Assembly: GCA_946611235.1 (NCBI GenBank)
Contig: CAMODE010000050.1
Location: 1-61,567, forward strand
Source of the DNA: an uncultured Caryophanales bacterium
GTDB lineage: Bacteria; Bacillota_I; Bacilli_A; RF39; UBA660
DNA: 61,567 nt
Reading direction: 5' to 3'
Shown piece by piece: positions 1 to 9,539 of this stretch. Under the pieces are notes generated by a model, which worked only from the letters and a program-made list of their open reading frames with translations, was not told the origin of the DNA and did no database searches. Positions within the stretch are counted from its first letter, which is position 1, and every line of letters begins with the position of its first letter. The position numbers and the translations under genes were made by a program.

Positions 1-202
1 ATATTGCATTCTGTTACGACAACAACATCTGCACTCTGATTGTTCAGCATTTCGAGGCTCAATACTAACTCTAATACCTGACTGTCTACGCTTAATAATA
101 AATGTTACCATTTATTATCCAAGACTCGCTACTAGTGGTGTTGGTGCACCTTACTAGGTAGGATTTCCACCTACTAAACTATACAACCTAACCCGGTCGC
201 AC
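1..202 (-). mobile_element. 5' portion of a probable group II intron (rest outside the window), inserted in dinD
   Basis: Minus strand reads ...GCTAACGATA|GTGCGACCGGGTTAGG. GTGCG matches the group II intron 5' consensus (GUGYG). The DinD reading frame loses family similarity exactly at this point, and the following ~200 nt are structured-looking and non-coding. Confidence 0.68.
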
Positions 203-782
203 TATCGTTAGCAGTTTCTCCATTATATAAGCCTCTATATCCTGCGTTATGAAATTTGTCAAAATTTTTAACACCCGCCTTACTAGCGGCAATATTTAAA
301 GAATTATTTCCTTTTCTAGTTAAACTTCTTTGATAGAATCTTTTTTCATCTTCGCTAAGTTCACTATATTCTTTTTCACTTAATTCTTGTTTTCTTGTTT
401 GGATAGCAAAATATGTTTTAGCTAAAGCAATTACTTTCTTCCTCGGATCACAATTAAGTACAATTAAATAGCAAGCATATCTTGATAACTTGTAATCAGT
501 TATATTTCTCTTTGTATTTGAACCAATACTAACCATTTTATCGGCACTGATAAAATGGTCTGAAGTATTGTTATTACTGTTTTCACAATTATCTATAGCC
601 TTTTTAATTACATTTGAAAATCTTTGCCATAATGTATATTCTAATACTTCCATTAATTCTCTAGCTAACCAATATTCATTACCAAATTCATCAATATGTT
701 TAATGTCTTCAAATACTTTTTCTGTATATTCTTTTATTTCATTCATTTTATCCTCTTCCTTCCTATAAGCTATATGTTTCAA
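203..782 (-). pseudogene. dinD: DNA-damage-inducible protein D (DinD, BRO-N-like), 5' exon interrupted by the putative intron
   Basis: Protein contains ...KMVSIGSNTKRNITDYKLSRYACYLIVLNCDPRKKVIALAKTYFAIQTRKQEL...NIAASKAGVKNFDKFHNAGYRGLYNGETAND, typical of DinD, then runs into intron sequence and stops. Confidence 0.8.
532..559. repeat. Perfect inverted repeat in the dinD coding sequence (11-bp arms)
   Basis: ACCATTTTATC-GGCACT-GATAAAATGGT. Confidence 0.95.
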
Positions 783-897
783 CCTTCAATTAATTATTTT
801 TAAGTTATTATCTTTCGTTTTTCCTCCTTTTATAAATTTTTTTCATTCATATGATTATGCTATTAAAAACTGTTTTTTTATATCACCTATCTCTTTC

Positions 898-950
898 CTG
901 TTCTCCATTTTGTAATTATATATTATAAAGTTGAATTACATCATAGTCAA
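898..950 (-). promoter_or_regulatory. Shared promoter/leader element, copy A (upstream of dinD)
   Basis: Minus strand TTGACT-N17-TATAAT followed by ATATAATTACAAAATGGAGAACAG; near-identical to copies at 37823-37875 and 40778-40830. Confidence 0.75.
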
Positions 951-990
951 TATTTAGATCAAAAAAAATAATCCAATTTATAGGATTATT

Positions 991-2202
991 CTAAAAATTA
1001 AACATAAGCCATTCTGGTTTTAATATCAAAAGCACACCAAGTATTAACATAATTATTCCTCCAATTAAATGCGAATACTTTGTATATTTATTTGATATAG
1101 CTTTTATTTCTAATGTCTTCATAGCTATTACAAAAATTATAATATCATCTATTAAGAAGAATATAATATAAAGTAGCATATAAAATATATACTCAGTAGT
1201 ACTTAAATTATTTAAAGATAATACTTCAGTAAAGATAACCGGAAGTCCTAAACTACATAGTAGTTCTATTAAATTAACAAGAAAAGCCAGTACCATAATA
1301 CCAAGTAATGCTATTATAAATTTCTTTTCACTAACAATTTTCTTAATATAAGAAATTATTTTTTTTCTCTTCTTTTCATCAGTTACTTCGCAGCCTACAT
1401 CTTTCTTTCTAGATTTAATATAATTATAGATATTAATAATACCAAAGATAATAGCAAATATACCTATTAAACTTCTAACTAATGATACTTTATTTATAAA
1501 AGACGCAAGATTAAGCCATGAAGCCATAAATAAGAAATATACTATTCCAGAAGTAAGAATAAAGGTAAGTCCTAGAGTCCACATCTTCTTTTTATCTTTC
1601 ATACCAAATAGCATACTAATTAAAAAGATAAGTATCCACATAGCACATGGATTAAAGCCATCTACTAATCCTATGACAATAGCAAGTATTGGAATAGAAG
1701 CATCCTTCGCTGATATTTCTCCAAGTATTGGAACATTGTATACTTCATCTTTATAATTATCATTCGCATTAGATGTATTACTATTATCATCATCTTCTAT
1801 ATCATTATTATCTAATGCTTTACCTAGATATTCTCCTGTTTTATCTGGGCAACTATTTTCTAAACAATGTTCAATTCTTTTAATTATCTTTTTCTGTATA
1901 CCATCACTATAACCCGTAATAACATAATCACCAATTACTAAGTATGGAATACCATCAGCTTCTTTACCAGTAATTTTAGCTACCTCCTCTAGTTTACTAA
2001 CATTATCTTTATCATACCATACTTCATATTTATATAAATGAATATTATCTTTATCTTCTAAATATTCATCAAAGAAGGCAATCTCATCTCTACAGTGAGG
2101 GCAACCATCACCATGGAATAAATATATATTTAGTTCCTTTCCAAATACTATATTTGGTATTAACATTATTATAAATAATAATATATAACTATACTTCTTC
2201 AT
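991..2202 (-). CDS. Secreted/membrane thioredoxin-like domain (CPHC) fused to a CcdA/DsbD-like membrane domain
   Basis: N-terminal signal peptide, FHGDGCPHCRDE thioredoxin-type motif, then multiple TM helices with GLVDGFNPCAMW. Confidence 0.75.
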   Translation of the reverse strand: MKKYSYILLFIIMLIPNIVFGKELNIYLFHGDGCPHCRDEIAFFDEYLEDKDNIHLYKYEVWYDKDNVSKLEEVAKITGKEADGIPYLVIGDYVITGYSDGIQKKIIKRIEHCLENSCPDKTGEYLGKALDNNDIEDDDNSNTSNANDNYKDEVYNVPILGEISAKDASIPILAIVIGLVDGFNPCAMWILIFLISMLFGMKDKKKMWTLGLTFILTSGIVYFLFMASWLNLASFINKVSLVRSLIGIFAIIFGIINIYNYIKSRKKDVGCEVTDEKKRKKIISYIKKIVSEKKFIIALLGIMVLAFLVNLIELLCSLGLPVIFTEVLSLNNLSTTEYIFYMLLYIIFFLIDDIIIFVIAMKTLEIKAISNKYTKYSHLIGGIIMLILGVLLILKPEWLMFNF

Positions 2203-2446
2203 CTTTAATAATCCTTTCTATCTCACTATAAGAGTGTTCTCCCTCTAATCTTTTAATTTCTTTATCACCATTATAAAAGATAATTACTGGGAGTATTTTG
2301 CCTACATTATATTTACTTATATCATCAAAATCATAATCAATATTTTCTATCTCAATATTATAATTATCTTTAATTTTATTCATAACATTATTCATGATAA
2401 TACATGACATGCAAGTCATACTATTAATTTTAACTATTTTCATCAT
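2189..2446 (-). CDS. Small thioredoxin-like protein (CMSC motif)
   Basis: Short ORF with MTCMSCIIMNNVM and ILPVIIFYNGDKEIKRLEG; overlaps both neighbouring genes. Confidence 0.55.
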   Translation of the reverse strand: MMKIVKINSMTCMSCIIMNNVMNKIKDNYNIEIENIDYDFDDISKYNVGKILPVIIFYNGDKEIKRLEGEHSYSEIERIIKDEEV

Positions 2447-3554
2447 TCATATACTCCTTTAAAACATCTATAAAATAATCAATTTCTTCATAAGTAGTTT
2501 TATAAGAAATACTTACTCTTACACTACTTAGTGCTCTTTCTTCATTATACATATTTTTAACTACCATCGACATATTCTTATCACTCGAGCAGGCACTCTT
2601 TGTACTTATATAAATACCTTTATCATTAAAATATTTTTGAATACTATTACTATCTTTACCTATAATACTAAAATTAAGAATATGGGGAATACTATTATCT
2701 GTACTATTAATATAAATATTATTATACATACTTAATGCATTCCTAATCTTATTATTTAATTCTTTAACATAACTATACTTAGTATCAATACTATCTTTAA
2801 ATAAATCAAAAGCACAAGATAAACTATAAATAAGTTCAGTACTAGGAGTTCCACTCCTGTAAATAGTAGTGCTTCTTCCTCCATGAATCAAAGGAACTAT
2901 CCTAATATTTTTTTTCTTTATAAGGCCTCCGATTCCTTTAAAAGTATAAATCTTATGTCCTGAAAAAGAAGCCATATCAATATTATCTAAATTAATATTA
3001 ACTTTACCAAGTCCTTGAGTTATATCACTATGGATATATATTTCTTGATCATATTCTTTTACTACCTTAAATACTTCTTTAGTATTAAGAAGTATTCCAA
3101 GTTCACTATTAACTAAGCATATACTAACTAGTAATGTATTACTATCTAATTTACTTTTTAAATCTTCTATATCAACTAGTCCATTACGATCTAATTTAAC
3201 AAATTCTACTATATAACCTTTACTTTGTAGATAACTAAGAGGACTTAATATACTAGAATGTTCTAAATACGTTGTAATAATTTTCTTTCTCTTACTACCC
3301 TCTATTAAACCTTTAATAGCGGTATTATTAGATTCTGATGATCCAGAGGTAAATATTATTTCTTCTTTATCGATATTAAAGTATGAACAAATATTGTTAA
3401 TACTTTTATTGATAATAGACTTACTACTAAGTCCCAAATCATGAATAGAATTAGGGTTAGCATAACTATCTTTAACTAATTCATTAAACTTTTCTAATAC
3501 ATTATTATCCACCATTGTCGTGGCACTATAATCTAAATAAACTTTCTTCTTCAT
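2430..3554 (-). CDS. Cysteine desulfurase (NifS/IscS-like, class V aminotransferase)
   Basis: YLDYSATTMVD, EHSSILSP, HSDITQGLGK, SFSGHKIYTFKGIGGL and catalytic Cys in STKSACSSD. Confidence 0.88.
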   Translation of the reverse strand: MKKKVYLDYSATTMVDNNVLEKFNELVKDSYANPNSIHDLGLSSKSIINKSINNICSYFNIDKEEIIFTSGSSESNNTAIKGLIEGSKRKKIITTYLEHSSILSPLSYLQSKGYIVEFVKLDRNGLVDIEDLKSKLDSNTLLVSICLVNSELGILLNTKEVFKVVKEYDQEIYIHSDITQGLGKVNINLDNIDMASFSGHKIYTFKGIGGLIKKKNIRIVPLIHGGRSTTIYRSGTPSTELIYSLSCAFDLFKDSIDTKYSYVKELNNKIRNALSMYNNIYINSTDNSIPHILNFSIIGKDSNSIQKYFNDKGIYISTKSACSSDKNMSMVVKNMYNEERALSSVRVSISYKTTYEEIDYFIDVLKEYMNDENS

Positions 3555-3613
3555 AATATCACAATTATTATTTTATAACAAAATTTAATAAAAATAAATA
3601 AATAACTAGTTGA

Positions 3614-3652
3614 AAAAACTAAAGCATAAGTTTAGTTGCTTTAGTTTTATTA
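3614..3652. terminator. Strong hairpin downstream of the cysteine desulfurase gene region
   Basis: AAAACTAAAGCA...TGCTTTAGTTTT, 12-bp perfect arms with A/T tails. Confidence 0.55.
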
Positions 3653-3659
3653 TTTTATA

Positions 3660-4130
3660 ATATCCTTTATGATGTACAATAACCATTATCAATAATACTA
3701 TTATTTTTTTCTTACCTAAATTTTTTATCTTACTATAACAAGCTTTCTCTTTATAATTATTAATATCTAATTTCTCTAAATATAAATCATTTCGATTTAT
3801 TACGGCACTATATTCTTCTCTATTAATTTAAACATCAATAATTAATCCTTTATCAAATTAAGCATTAATTATCAACTACTTTACTATGTTCTTTAATATG
3901 TTCATAAGTGAGTTCTTTATCCATAAACATAATATAATTATTTCTCATATATTTATCTAAATCAAAACATATAATTGAAAATTTTTTAAAGGAATCGGTA
4001 TTACACTCCATAATCATTTTAAAGAATTTATCATTAGTAAATGTACAAACATATTATTATCTAAATATTCTAAAGTAATAAAATGATATATTTGTTTTAA
4101 AAAATATTAAATTTGACACCTATTAATGTA
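3660..4130 (-). pseudogene. Decayed protein-coding remnant, unidentified
   Basis: Minus-strand fragments read well but in different frames, e.g. YHFITLEYLDNNMFV / TNDKFFKMIMECNTDSFKKFSIICFDLDKYMRNNYIMFMDKELTYEHIKEHSKVVDN and INREEYSAVINRNDLYLEKLDINNYKEKACYSKIKNLGKKK. Confidence 0.4.
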
Positions 4131-4139
4131 AAGTGAACA

Positions 4140-4940
4140 TTAATTACTAAATAGTAATTTAATTATTTTATTATTAGATAGTTTAAGACTAAAATAATTG
4201 ATAAAAATAGATAATACTTCATATAAAAGTATTGATAAATATAAATAATTATTTATATTAAAAGCGAATCTAAATATATACATAAATATACCAAATATAA
4301 TACTACCTAATACCTCACCATACTTAGTAAGAGGACTATACCTGTTATCAGATACTATAAATAATAAGCAAAATAAAGTTATATCAAATAAAGAAATATT
4401 AATAATAATATGAATTAATAATAAAATTATAAAAGATAATATTAATACATTCCTTTTAACTAATCTATTAAAATATAAATATATAAAACTAATAATACAT
4501 AATAATATATAAATATAATAAAATATACCAGCATAACTATCAATAATATAATTATTAGATAAATAGAAAGATATTAATAAAGAAGTAATAATAACATTAC
4601 TTATTTTATTCTTAAATAAATAACTAATAATATTACCAATAATACTACATATTATAAACAAAAATAGAGAAGTATTACTAGGTATAATAAAAGAAATTAA
4701 TAAAGAAGATAATAAGTAATAACTATCATTTCTTTTATTAATAAGAATTAATACAAAATAATAGATAAAATAAATAATTAAAGGTTTAAATATCAAATAT
4801 AAATTACAAGTAGCACCCATAATAAAAGAATATATTCCTATATAAAATATCTTAAATATAAGAAATAATATTAATAATGAAATAATTTTATAATTATCTT
4901 TATCAATATCATTATTACTTCTAAATAAAATACTATTCAC
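4140..4940 (-). CDS. RnfD/NqrB-like membrane subunit
   Basis: Polytopic protein; C-terminal VSDNRYSPLTKYGEVLGSIIFGIFMYIFRF resembles the RnfD TSPxTxxG region; directly follows an RnfC-like gene. Confidence 0.62.
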   Translation of the reverse strand: MNSILFRSNNDIDKDNYKIISLLILFLIFKIFYIGIYSFIMGATCNLYLIFKPLIIYFIYYFVLILINKRNDSYYLLSSLLISFIIPSNTSLFLFIICSIIGNIISYLFKNKISNVIITSLLISFYLSNNYIIDSYAGIFYYIYILLCIISFIYLYFNRLVKRNVLILSFIILLLIHIIINISLFDITLFCLLFIVSDNRYSPLTKYGEVLGSIIFGIFMYIFRFAFNINNYLYLSILLYEVLSIFINYFSLKLSNNKIIKLLFSN

Positions 4941-6078
4941 TCTTAATCACCTCTTTAGCTTTATCAATATAATTATTTAAATTAATATGTGATGGACATA
5001 TATAAGAACATAAAGAGCATTCTATACATTTATCAATATTAAGTTTATATAAATCATTTTTATTATTAATATTCTTCATAATAAATACAGGTATTAAATT
5101 AACCGGACATACTCTTATACATTTACCACATGAATTACATTCCTTTTCTTTTATACTATTATTCTTAGTAACAAATATAGCCTTTACATCTTTTAAAATA
5201 ATCGTATCACTATTTATTTGTTTACCAGTAAAAGGACCTCCTATTGTAATAGTATAGTTTTTTTTATAACCACCTAAATAATTAATAATTTCTTTTACTG
5301 AAGTACCAATCTTAACCTTAATACAAGTACTCTTAATACCAGTACCACCAATAGTAATAATTGTTTCATTCTTTGGTATATTATTTTTAATAATTCCTTC
5401 CATATCTATTAAAGAAAGAAGATCAAGTATCCATATCTTTTTTTCTAAACTAGTTTTATTATAAGTATAATTAAATAATTCCTTAAGTAATAATTTATTA
5501 TTACTAACTGGATAATAATTATCTACCTTAATAATCTTAATATTAGGATAAGTACCAATATGATTAAATAAATTATTATATAGTTTATCTGAAGTAACCG
5601 CTATTAAAGTTTTAGAAATATTAAGTTTATGCATAATATTATCAATAATATTAAGTATACTAGAAGATTCTTTATCTATATATATCCTTTTTGAAAAAAT
5701 ATAAGGTTCTATATCAATAGCATTAATAACTAAATATTTGATATCATAATTATCATATATATCAATAAAATTATTACTCCTTAAAGAATTAATAAACATA
5801 TCTTTATTAAAAATATAATTATTGCTTTGATACTTCTCTTTATAATCATTTTCAATTACCATACAATTAGTTTTCCTATTATCAATATCCATATAAATAT
5901 TCTCTCTAACATAACCAGATATAGGACTATAAACATTATCCATAATCATATCATTTTTATATATATAATCTCCTACTAAATATTTAGAACTATCTACTGG
6001 AATATAAATAAATTCTGGTCTTAAATAACTGTCTATTTTACTACAACTATACTTCTCTTTAATATATACCTTTTCCAT
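4933..6078 (-). CDS. RnfC-like iron-sulfur electron transport protein
   Basis: Two 4Fe-4S motifs (CNSCGKCIRVCPVNL, CIECSLCSYICPSHI), ITIGGPFTGK and the SLBB-like region of RnfC. Confidence 0.8.
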   Translation of the reverse strand: MEKVYIKEKYSCSKIDSYLRPEFIYIPVDSSKYLVGDYIYKNDMIMDNVYSPISGYVRENIYMDIDNRKTNCMVIENDYKEKYQSNNYIFNKDMFINSLRSNNFIDIYDNYDIKYLVINAIDIEPYIFSKRIYIDKESSSILNIIDNIMHKLNISKTLIAVTSDKLYNNLFNHIGTYPNIKIIKVDNYYPVSNNKLLLKELFNYTYNKTSLEKKIWILDLLSLIDMEGIIKNNIPKNETIITIGGTGIKSTCIKVKIGTSVKEIINYLGGYKKNYTITIGGPFTGKQINSDTIILKDVKAIFVTKNNSIKEKECNSCGKCIRVCPVNLIPVFIMKNINNKNDLYKLNIDKCIECSLCSYICPSHINLNNYIDKAKEVIKSE

Positions 6079-6091
6079 AATTTCTCCTAAA

Positions 6092-6117
6092 AAAAGTAGT
6101 ATATTTTCATATACTAC
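6092..6117. terminator. Hairpin between the 6114-6785 gene and the rnfC-like gene
   Basis: AAGTAGTATA-TTTTCA-TATACTACTT, 10-bp perfect arms. Confidence 0.5.
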
Positions 6118-6785
6118 TTAACATTTCCTTTTTTATTTTCAATATCTTTTTGTAGTTCATAATAAGCCCTTTTAAATATATCAGCAAACTCTTCAAGCGA
6201 AGAATCATTAATAATACTAAGCAATTTTTTATACTGCTTAAATGCATTATCATACTCTGTACTTCTAGGTTCAAAATTATCCTCTACTAATTTTAAATAC
6301 TCATGTAAAATCATTTTCTTTAATTCTTTTTCATCTATATAGTTACTTTCTTTCGATACTTCAATAAATTCATCTTTACATAACTTATAAATATATATAA
6401 GAACATCACCTACTGAATCAAATACTTCAAATATTTTAGAAGCTTTTACTATATCTATATTTCTACCAATCTTTTTTAACAAATCGTTAGTAAAAATAGC
6501 AAGTGCCACTCCTAATCTATATCTAAAATCATTATATAACATATTAATTTCTTCATTACTTTTAGTATTAGATAAATTAGATTCAAAAATAAAATACTCA
6601 ATATATAAACTCTTAATTAACGCATAAGTATCTAATCTTTCAGCTTCATTATATGCTCTTAAAATATCTTTCTTTTCATTATCAAATCTCTTTATGTTTC
6701 CTATAGTACCATTTTCAAAATCAATACCATAAAAATAATTATCTCTAATATTACTTAATATAACGTCTTTATTCATAATATTCAC
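6114..6785 (-). CDS. Hypothetical helical protein
   Basis: Intact ORF adjoining the rhomboid gene; family not recognised. Confidence 0.6.
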   Translation of the reverse strand: MNIMNKDVILSNIRDNYFYGIDFENGTIGNIKRFDNEKKDILRAYNEAERLDTYALIKSLYIEYFIFESNLSNTKSNEEINMLYNDFRYRLGVALAIFTNDLLKKIGRNIDIVKASKIFEVFDSVGDVLIYIYKLCKDEFIEVSKESNYIDEKELKKMILHEYLKLVEDNFEPRSTEYDNAFKQYKKLLSIINDSSLEEFADIFKRAYYELQKDIENKKGNVK

Positions 6786-7916
6786 CTACTTAAATGCCAT
6801 ATAACTAATAAATAAAATATATAAAATAGTAAGTATTGTACCATTAATATTATCCCTTTTACTACCTTTGCCAGGAACTCCTACCATCATTGATAAAAGT
6901 ATTCCCCCTACTAATCCACCAATATGTGCAGTATTATCAATACTAGTACTCATAAAACCAATAATAAGATTAAATACAATAACAGGAAGTATACTCCTTT
7001 TAATCGAATTACCAAGATATGCTCTATAATAATAGCCAAAGTATAATAGTGATCCAAGAAGTCCAAAGATAGCTCCCGATGCCCCAGCAGATACTGTATT
7101 ATGAGTAAAGGTCATCGATAAAAGACTACCACATATACCACTACCAACAAATATAATTAAATATTTAATTTTACCATATAAACTTTCTATTTCTTTACCA
7201 ATTACATATAAAGAATACATATTACATATCAAATGCCATATTCCAATATGTAAAAAAATACACGTAAATAATCTATAAAATTCTCCATCTTTAACTAATA
7301 CATCTAAATTAGCGCCAAAAGATAGTAATGTACCAGTATCCTCTGAGCCCTTTCCAAATAAGTACATAGCTATGAATAATAGAATACATATAGCCATTAT
7401 TCCATAAGTAATAAAAGGTACCTTATATGAAAATATTCTTTCTGCTTCTCTACCTCTTGCTTCATTCTTAGCATTAATACTATTAGTAACCTTAACAAAG
7501 TATTCAATACCCTTTTCATTATGTCTCGTTTTATTAACAATATTAGGAAAAATATTAGTAAGCTTAGGATTATTAATATCTTCTTCTTTCTTAATATAAA
7601 TATCATCATCAGAAAGTAATTTTTCATTTTCAATATCTGTATATATACTAAGAACATTAACCTTAAAAGAAAAAGTCTTTTTCTTAACTTGCTTAACAAT
7701 CTTACCAAGTTTAAACTTATCAAAATCAAGTTGTTCTTTATTATGAATATGATGAGAAACAATTCTAATAATTTTATAATCACCATCTAAATTTTCAAGC
7801 CATATTTCATCATTAAGTCCATGAATAATCATTGGGTTATAATTTTCTTCTGTAACAAAATAATTAATTAAATTCATTACAAGTAAATCATCACTCTTAA
7901 ATAAAATCTCTTGCAT
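6786..7916 (-). CDS. Rhomboid family intramembrane serine protease
   Basis: GASGAIFGLLGSLL (catalytic Ser) and HIGGLVGGILL (catalytic His); six-TM rhomboid core with an N-terminal extension. Confidence 0.88.
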   Translation of the reverse strand: MQEILFKSDDLLVMNLINYFVTEENYNPMIIHGLNDEIWLENLDGDYKIIRIVSHHIHNKEQLDFDKFKLGKIVKQVKKKTFSFKVNVLSIYTDIENEKLLSDDDIYIKKEEDINNPKLTNIFPNIVNKTRHNEKGIEYFVKVTNSINAKNEARGREAERIFSYKVPFITYGIMAICILLFIAMYLFGKGSEDTGTLLSFGANLDVLVKDGEFYRLFTCIFLHIGIWHLICNMYSLYVIGKEIESLYGKIKYLIIFVGSGICGSLLSMTFTHNTVSAGASGAIFGLLGSLLYFGYYYRAYLGNSIKRSILPVIVFNLIIGFMSTSIDNTAHIGGLVGGILLSMMVGVPGKGSKRDNINGTILTILYILFISYMAFK

Positions 7917-8049
7917 ATAAATTCTCCTTCTTATTAATTATACAAGATTTTTCAAAATAAATAAAGACTTTTTATATTATTGTTTAGCAAACAAAAAAAT
8001 AGTGACCCAATTATCACTATTTACTTATTAATTATTTTTATATTATTAA

Positions 8050-8391
8050 TTATCTACCATTATGATGTGAACTAACACTTTTAGTTTTTGCACTATAACT
8101 TTGTCCTACATAATTTATAATACCTTGATAAGCAACATTAAAATCAAATGGTTCTTCAAACATATATTTAACAACATCAAAAGAAAAGCCAAAATAATTA
8201 GCAATTCTTTCCTTTACTTCATCAGAAGGACATACTCTGTTACCTCTTATAAGGTCATTCCAAAATGTATGAGATATGCCAATGGAATCTGCAAAAGCAT
8301 TACCTGACCTACCAGATAAAAATTGAAAAAATTTGCATACATTCATAGTATTATTGACACTATTATATTGCCCTTTTAAATTGTTATCCAT
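8050..8391 (-). CDS. Putative HTH (XRE-like) DNA-binding protein
   Basis: SGRSGNAFADSIGISHTFWNDLIRGNRVCPSDEVKERIANYFGFS resembles a Cro/C1-type HTH. Confidence 0.5.
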   Translation of the reverse strand: MDNNLKGQYNSVNNTMNVCKFFQFLSGRSGNAFADSIGISHTFWNDLIRGNRVCPSDEVKERIANYFGFSFDVVKYMFEEPFDFNVAYQGIINYVGQSYSAKTKSVSSHHNGR

Positions 8392-8499
8392 AAAAACATC
8401 CCCCTTTGTTTACGAACAAATATATTAGCATAAAAATAAAATGCTGTCAAATCACATTATTAGCATTTTTAAATATAATATTATGAAAGGAGTAATCTA

Positions 8500-8685
8500 A
8501 TGTATAATAAGAGACCCGGTTTTAGGCCAGGATTTAATAATAATCGCTTTGGAGGAGGCTTTTTAGGTCCATTCTTACTAGGAGGAATAACGGGAGGATT
8601 AGTGGCTCCATTCTTCTATCAAAGACCATATCCTAATTATTATCCTGTATATCCTGTTTATCCATATAGACCATATTATTACTAA
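8500..8685 (+). CDS. Small Gly/Pro/Tyr-rich protein
   Basis: RBS-preceded 61-aa ORF ending PYPNYYPVYPVYPYRPYYY, followed by a terminator-like hairpin (8690-8714). Confidence 0.6.
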   Translation: MYNKRPGFRPGFNNNRFGGGFLGPFLLGGITGGLVAPFFYQRPYPNYYPVYPVYPYRPYYY

Positions 8686-8738
8686 AAACATTCTAAAAAA
8701 GAGTGTTTTTTTCTTTAAATATGTGATAGAATTAAATT

Positions 8739-9044
8739 ATGAAAAAGTTTAATATGATTGATGAAAATTTTATTTGTGAAAATTGTGGTAAAGAAGTTAA
8801 AAAACTAGGATATACCGCTAGGGATCATTGTCCATATTGTTTATATTCTAAACACTTAGATATTAATCCTGGAGACAGACAAAATACTTGTAAAGGATTA
8901 ATGAAACCAATCGGTATTGAAAAATATAAAAACAGTTATAAAATAATTTATAACTGTGAAAAATGTCATACAAACCATAAAAATATTATGGCAACAGATG
9001 ATAATTTTGATTTAATAATATACCTATCCAATATTAATCACTAA
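8739..9044 (+). CDS. RNHCP domain-containing protein
   Basis: FICENCGKEV...RDHCPYCLYSKHLDINPGDRQNTCKGLMKPIGI matches the RNHCP zinc-binding pattern. Confidence 0.8.
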   Translation: MKKFNMIDENFICENCGKEVKKLGYTARDHCPYCLYSKHLDINPGDRQNTCKGLMKPIGIEKYKNSYKIIYNCEKCHTNHKNIMATDDNFDLIIYLSNINH

Positions 9045-9486
9045 ATAAAGAAGTAATTACCGGAAGTAAGAAAATAAAGACAAGAAGAACCACTATTATA
9101 AGTAAGGCTATTTTAAACTCAGGTCCTAAGTTAATAGATGCCTTCTTTTTTTTAGTATTATTTGAAACAAACGTTCTTTTAACAGGACTATCATTATTAA
9201 CTACTTCATTATTTAAACTAGTATTAGTATTAGTATTAGTATTAGTATTATTTTGATTTATATTACTATAAGGAACACTTCCATTAATACTATTATTTTG
9301 AATATCCATATTATTTTGAGAATTAAAAGTATTATTAACATTATTATTTTGGGCTAGATTAGTATTAACACTCTGAATATTCATGTTCATTGGATCATTA
9401 ACATTCATTTGAGGAATACCTATTGAAGTATTTAGATTACCTGATGCTCGGTAAGGAGTTACATTATTATTATTTTCTTCTTGCAT
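9034..9486 (-). CDS. Asn-rich, predicted disordered protein with C-terminal TM helix
   Basis: N/T-rich low complexity plus FKIALLIIVVLLVFIFLLPVITSLF near the C-terminus. Confidence 0.55.
   Translation of the reverse strand: MQEENNNNVTPYRASGNLNTSIGIPQMNVNDPMNMNIQSVNTNLAQNNNVNNTFNSQNNMDIQNNSINGSVPYSNINQNNTNTNTNTNTSLNNEVVNNDSPVKRTFVSNNTKKKKASINLGPEFKIALLIIVVLLVFIFLLPVITSLFSD
9220..9249. repeat. Hexanucleotide microsatellite (AGTATT)x5 in the coding region
   Basis: Five perfect copies of AGTATT, encoding an (NT)n tract on the minus strand. Confidence 0.9.
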
Positions 9487-9509
9487 ATTTATTCCTCTCT
9501 TTCTATATA

Positions 9510-9538
9510 AAAGATTTAGGAAACCCTAAATCTTTTTA
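9510..9538 (-). terminator. Intrinsic terminator
   Basis: AAAGATTTAGG-GTTT-CCTAAATCTTT hairpin between two minus-strand genes. Confidence 0.6.
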
Positions 9539-9539
9539 A

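Noticed and set aside
568-768. Plus-strand ORF antisense to dinD; likewise 39444-39827, 49741-50211, 51720-52073, 56759-57055
   Set aside because: All antisense to supported genes, hydrophobic/Ser-rich composition typical of shadow ORFs in AT-rich DNA.
898-950. Canonical LexA (SOS) box in the shared leader element
   Set aside because: GGAGAACAG has only a GAAC-like half-site; no B. subtilis-type GAACN4GTTC or similar dyad, so LexA control is not claimed.
7397-7786. Minus-strand ORF overlapping the rhomboid gene in another frame
   Set aside because: Leu/Ile-rich shadow ORF of an AT-rich coding sequence.
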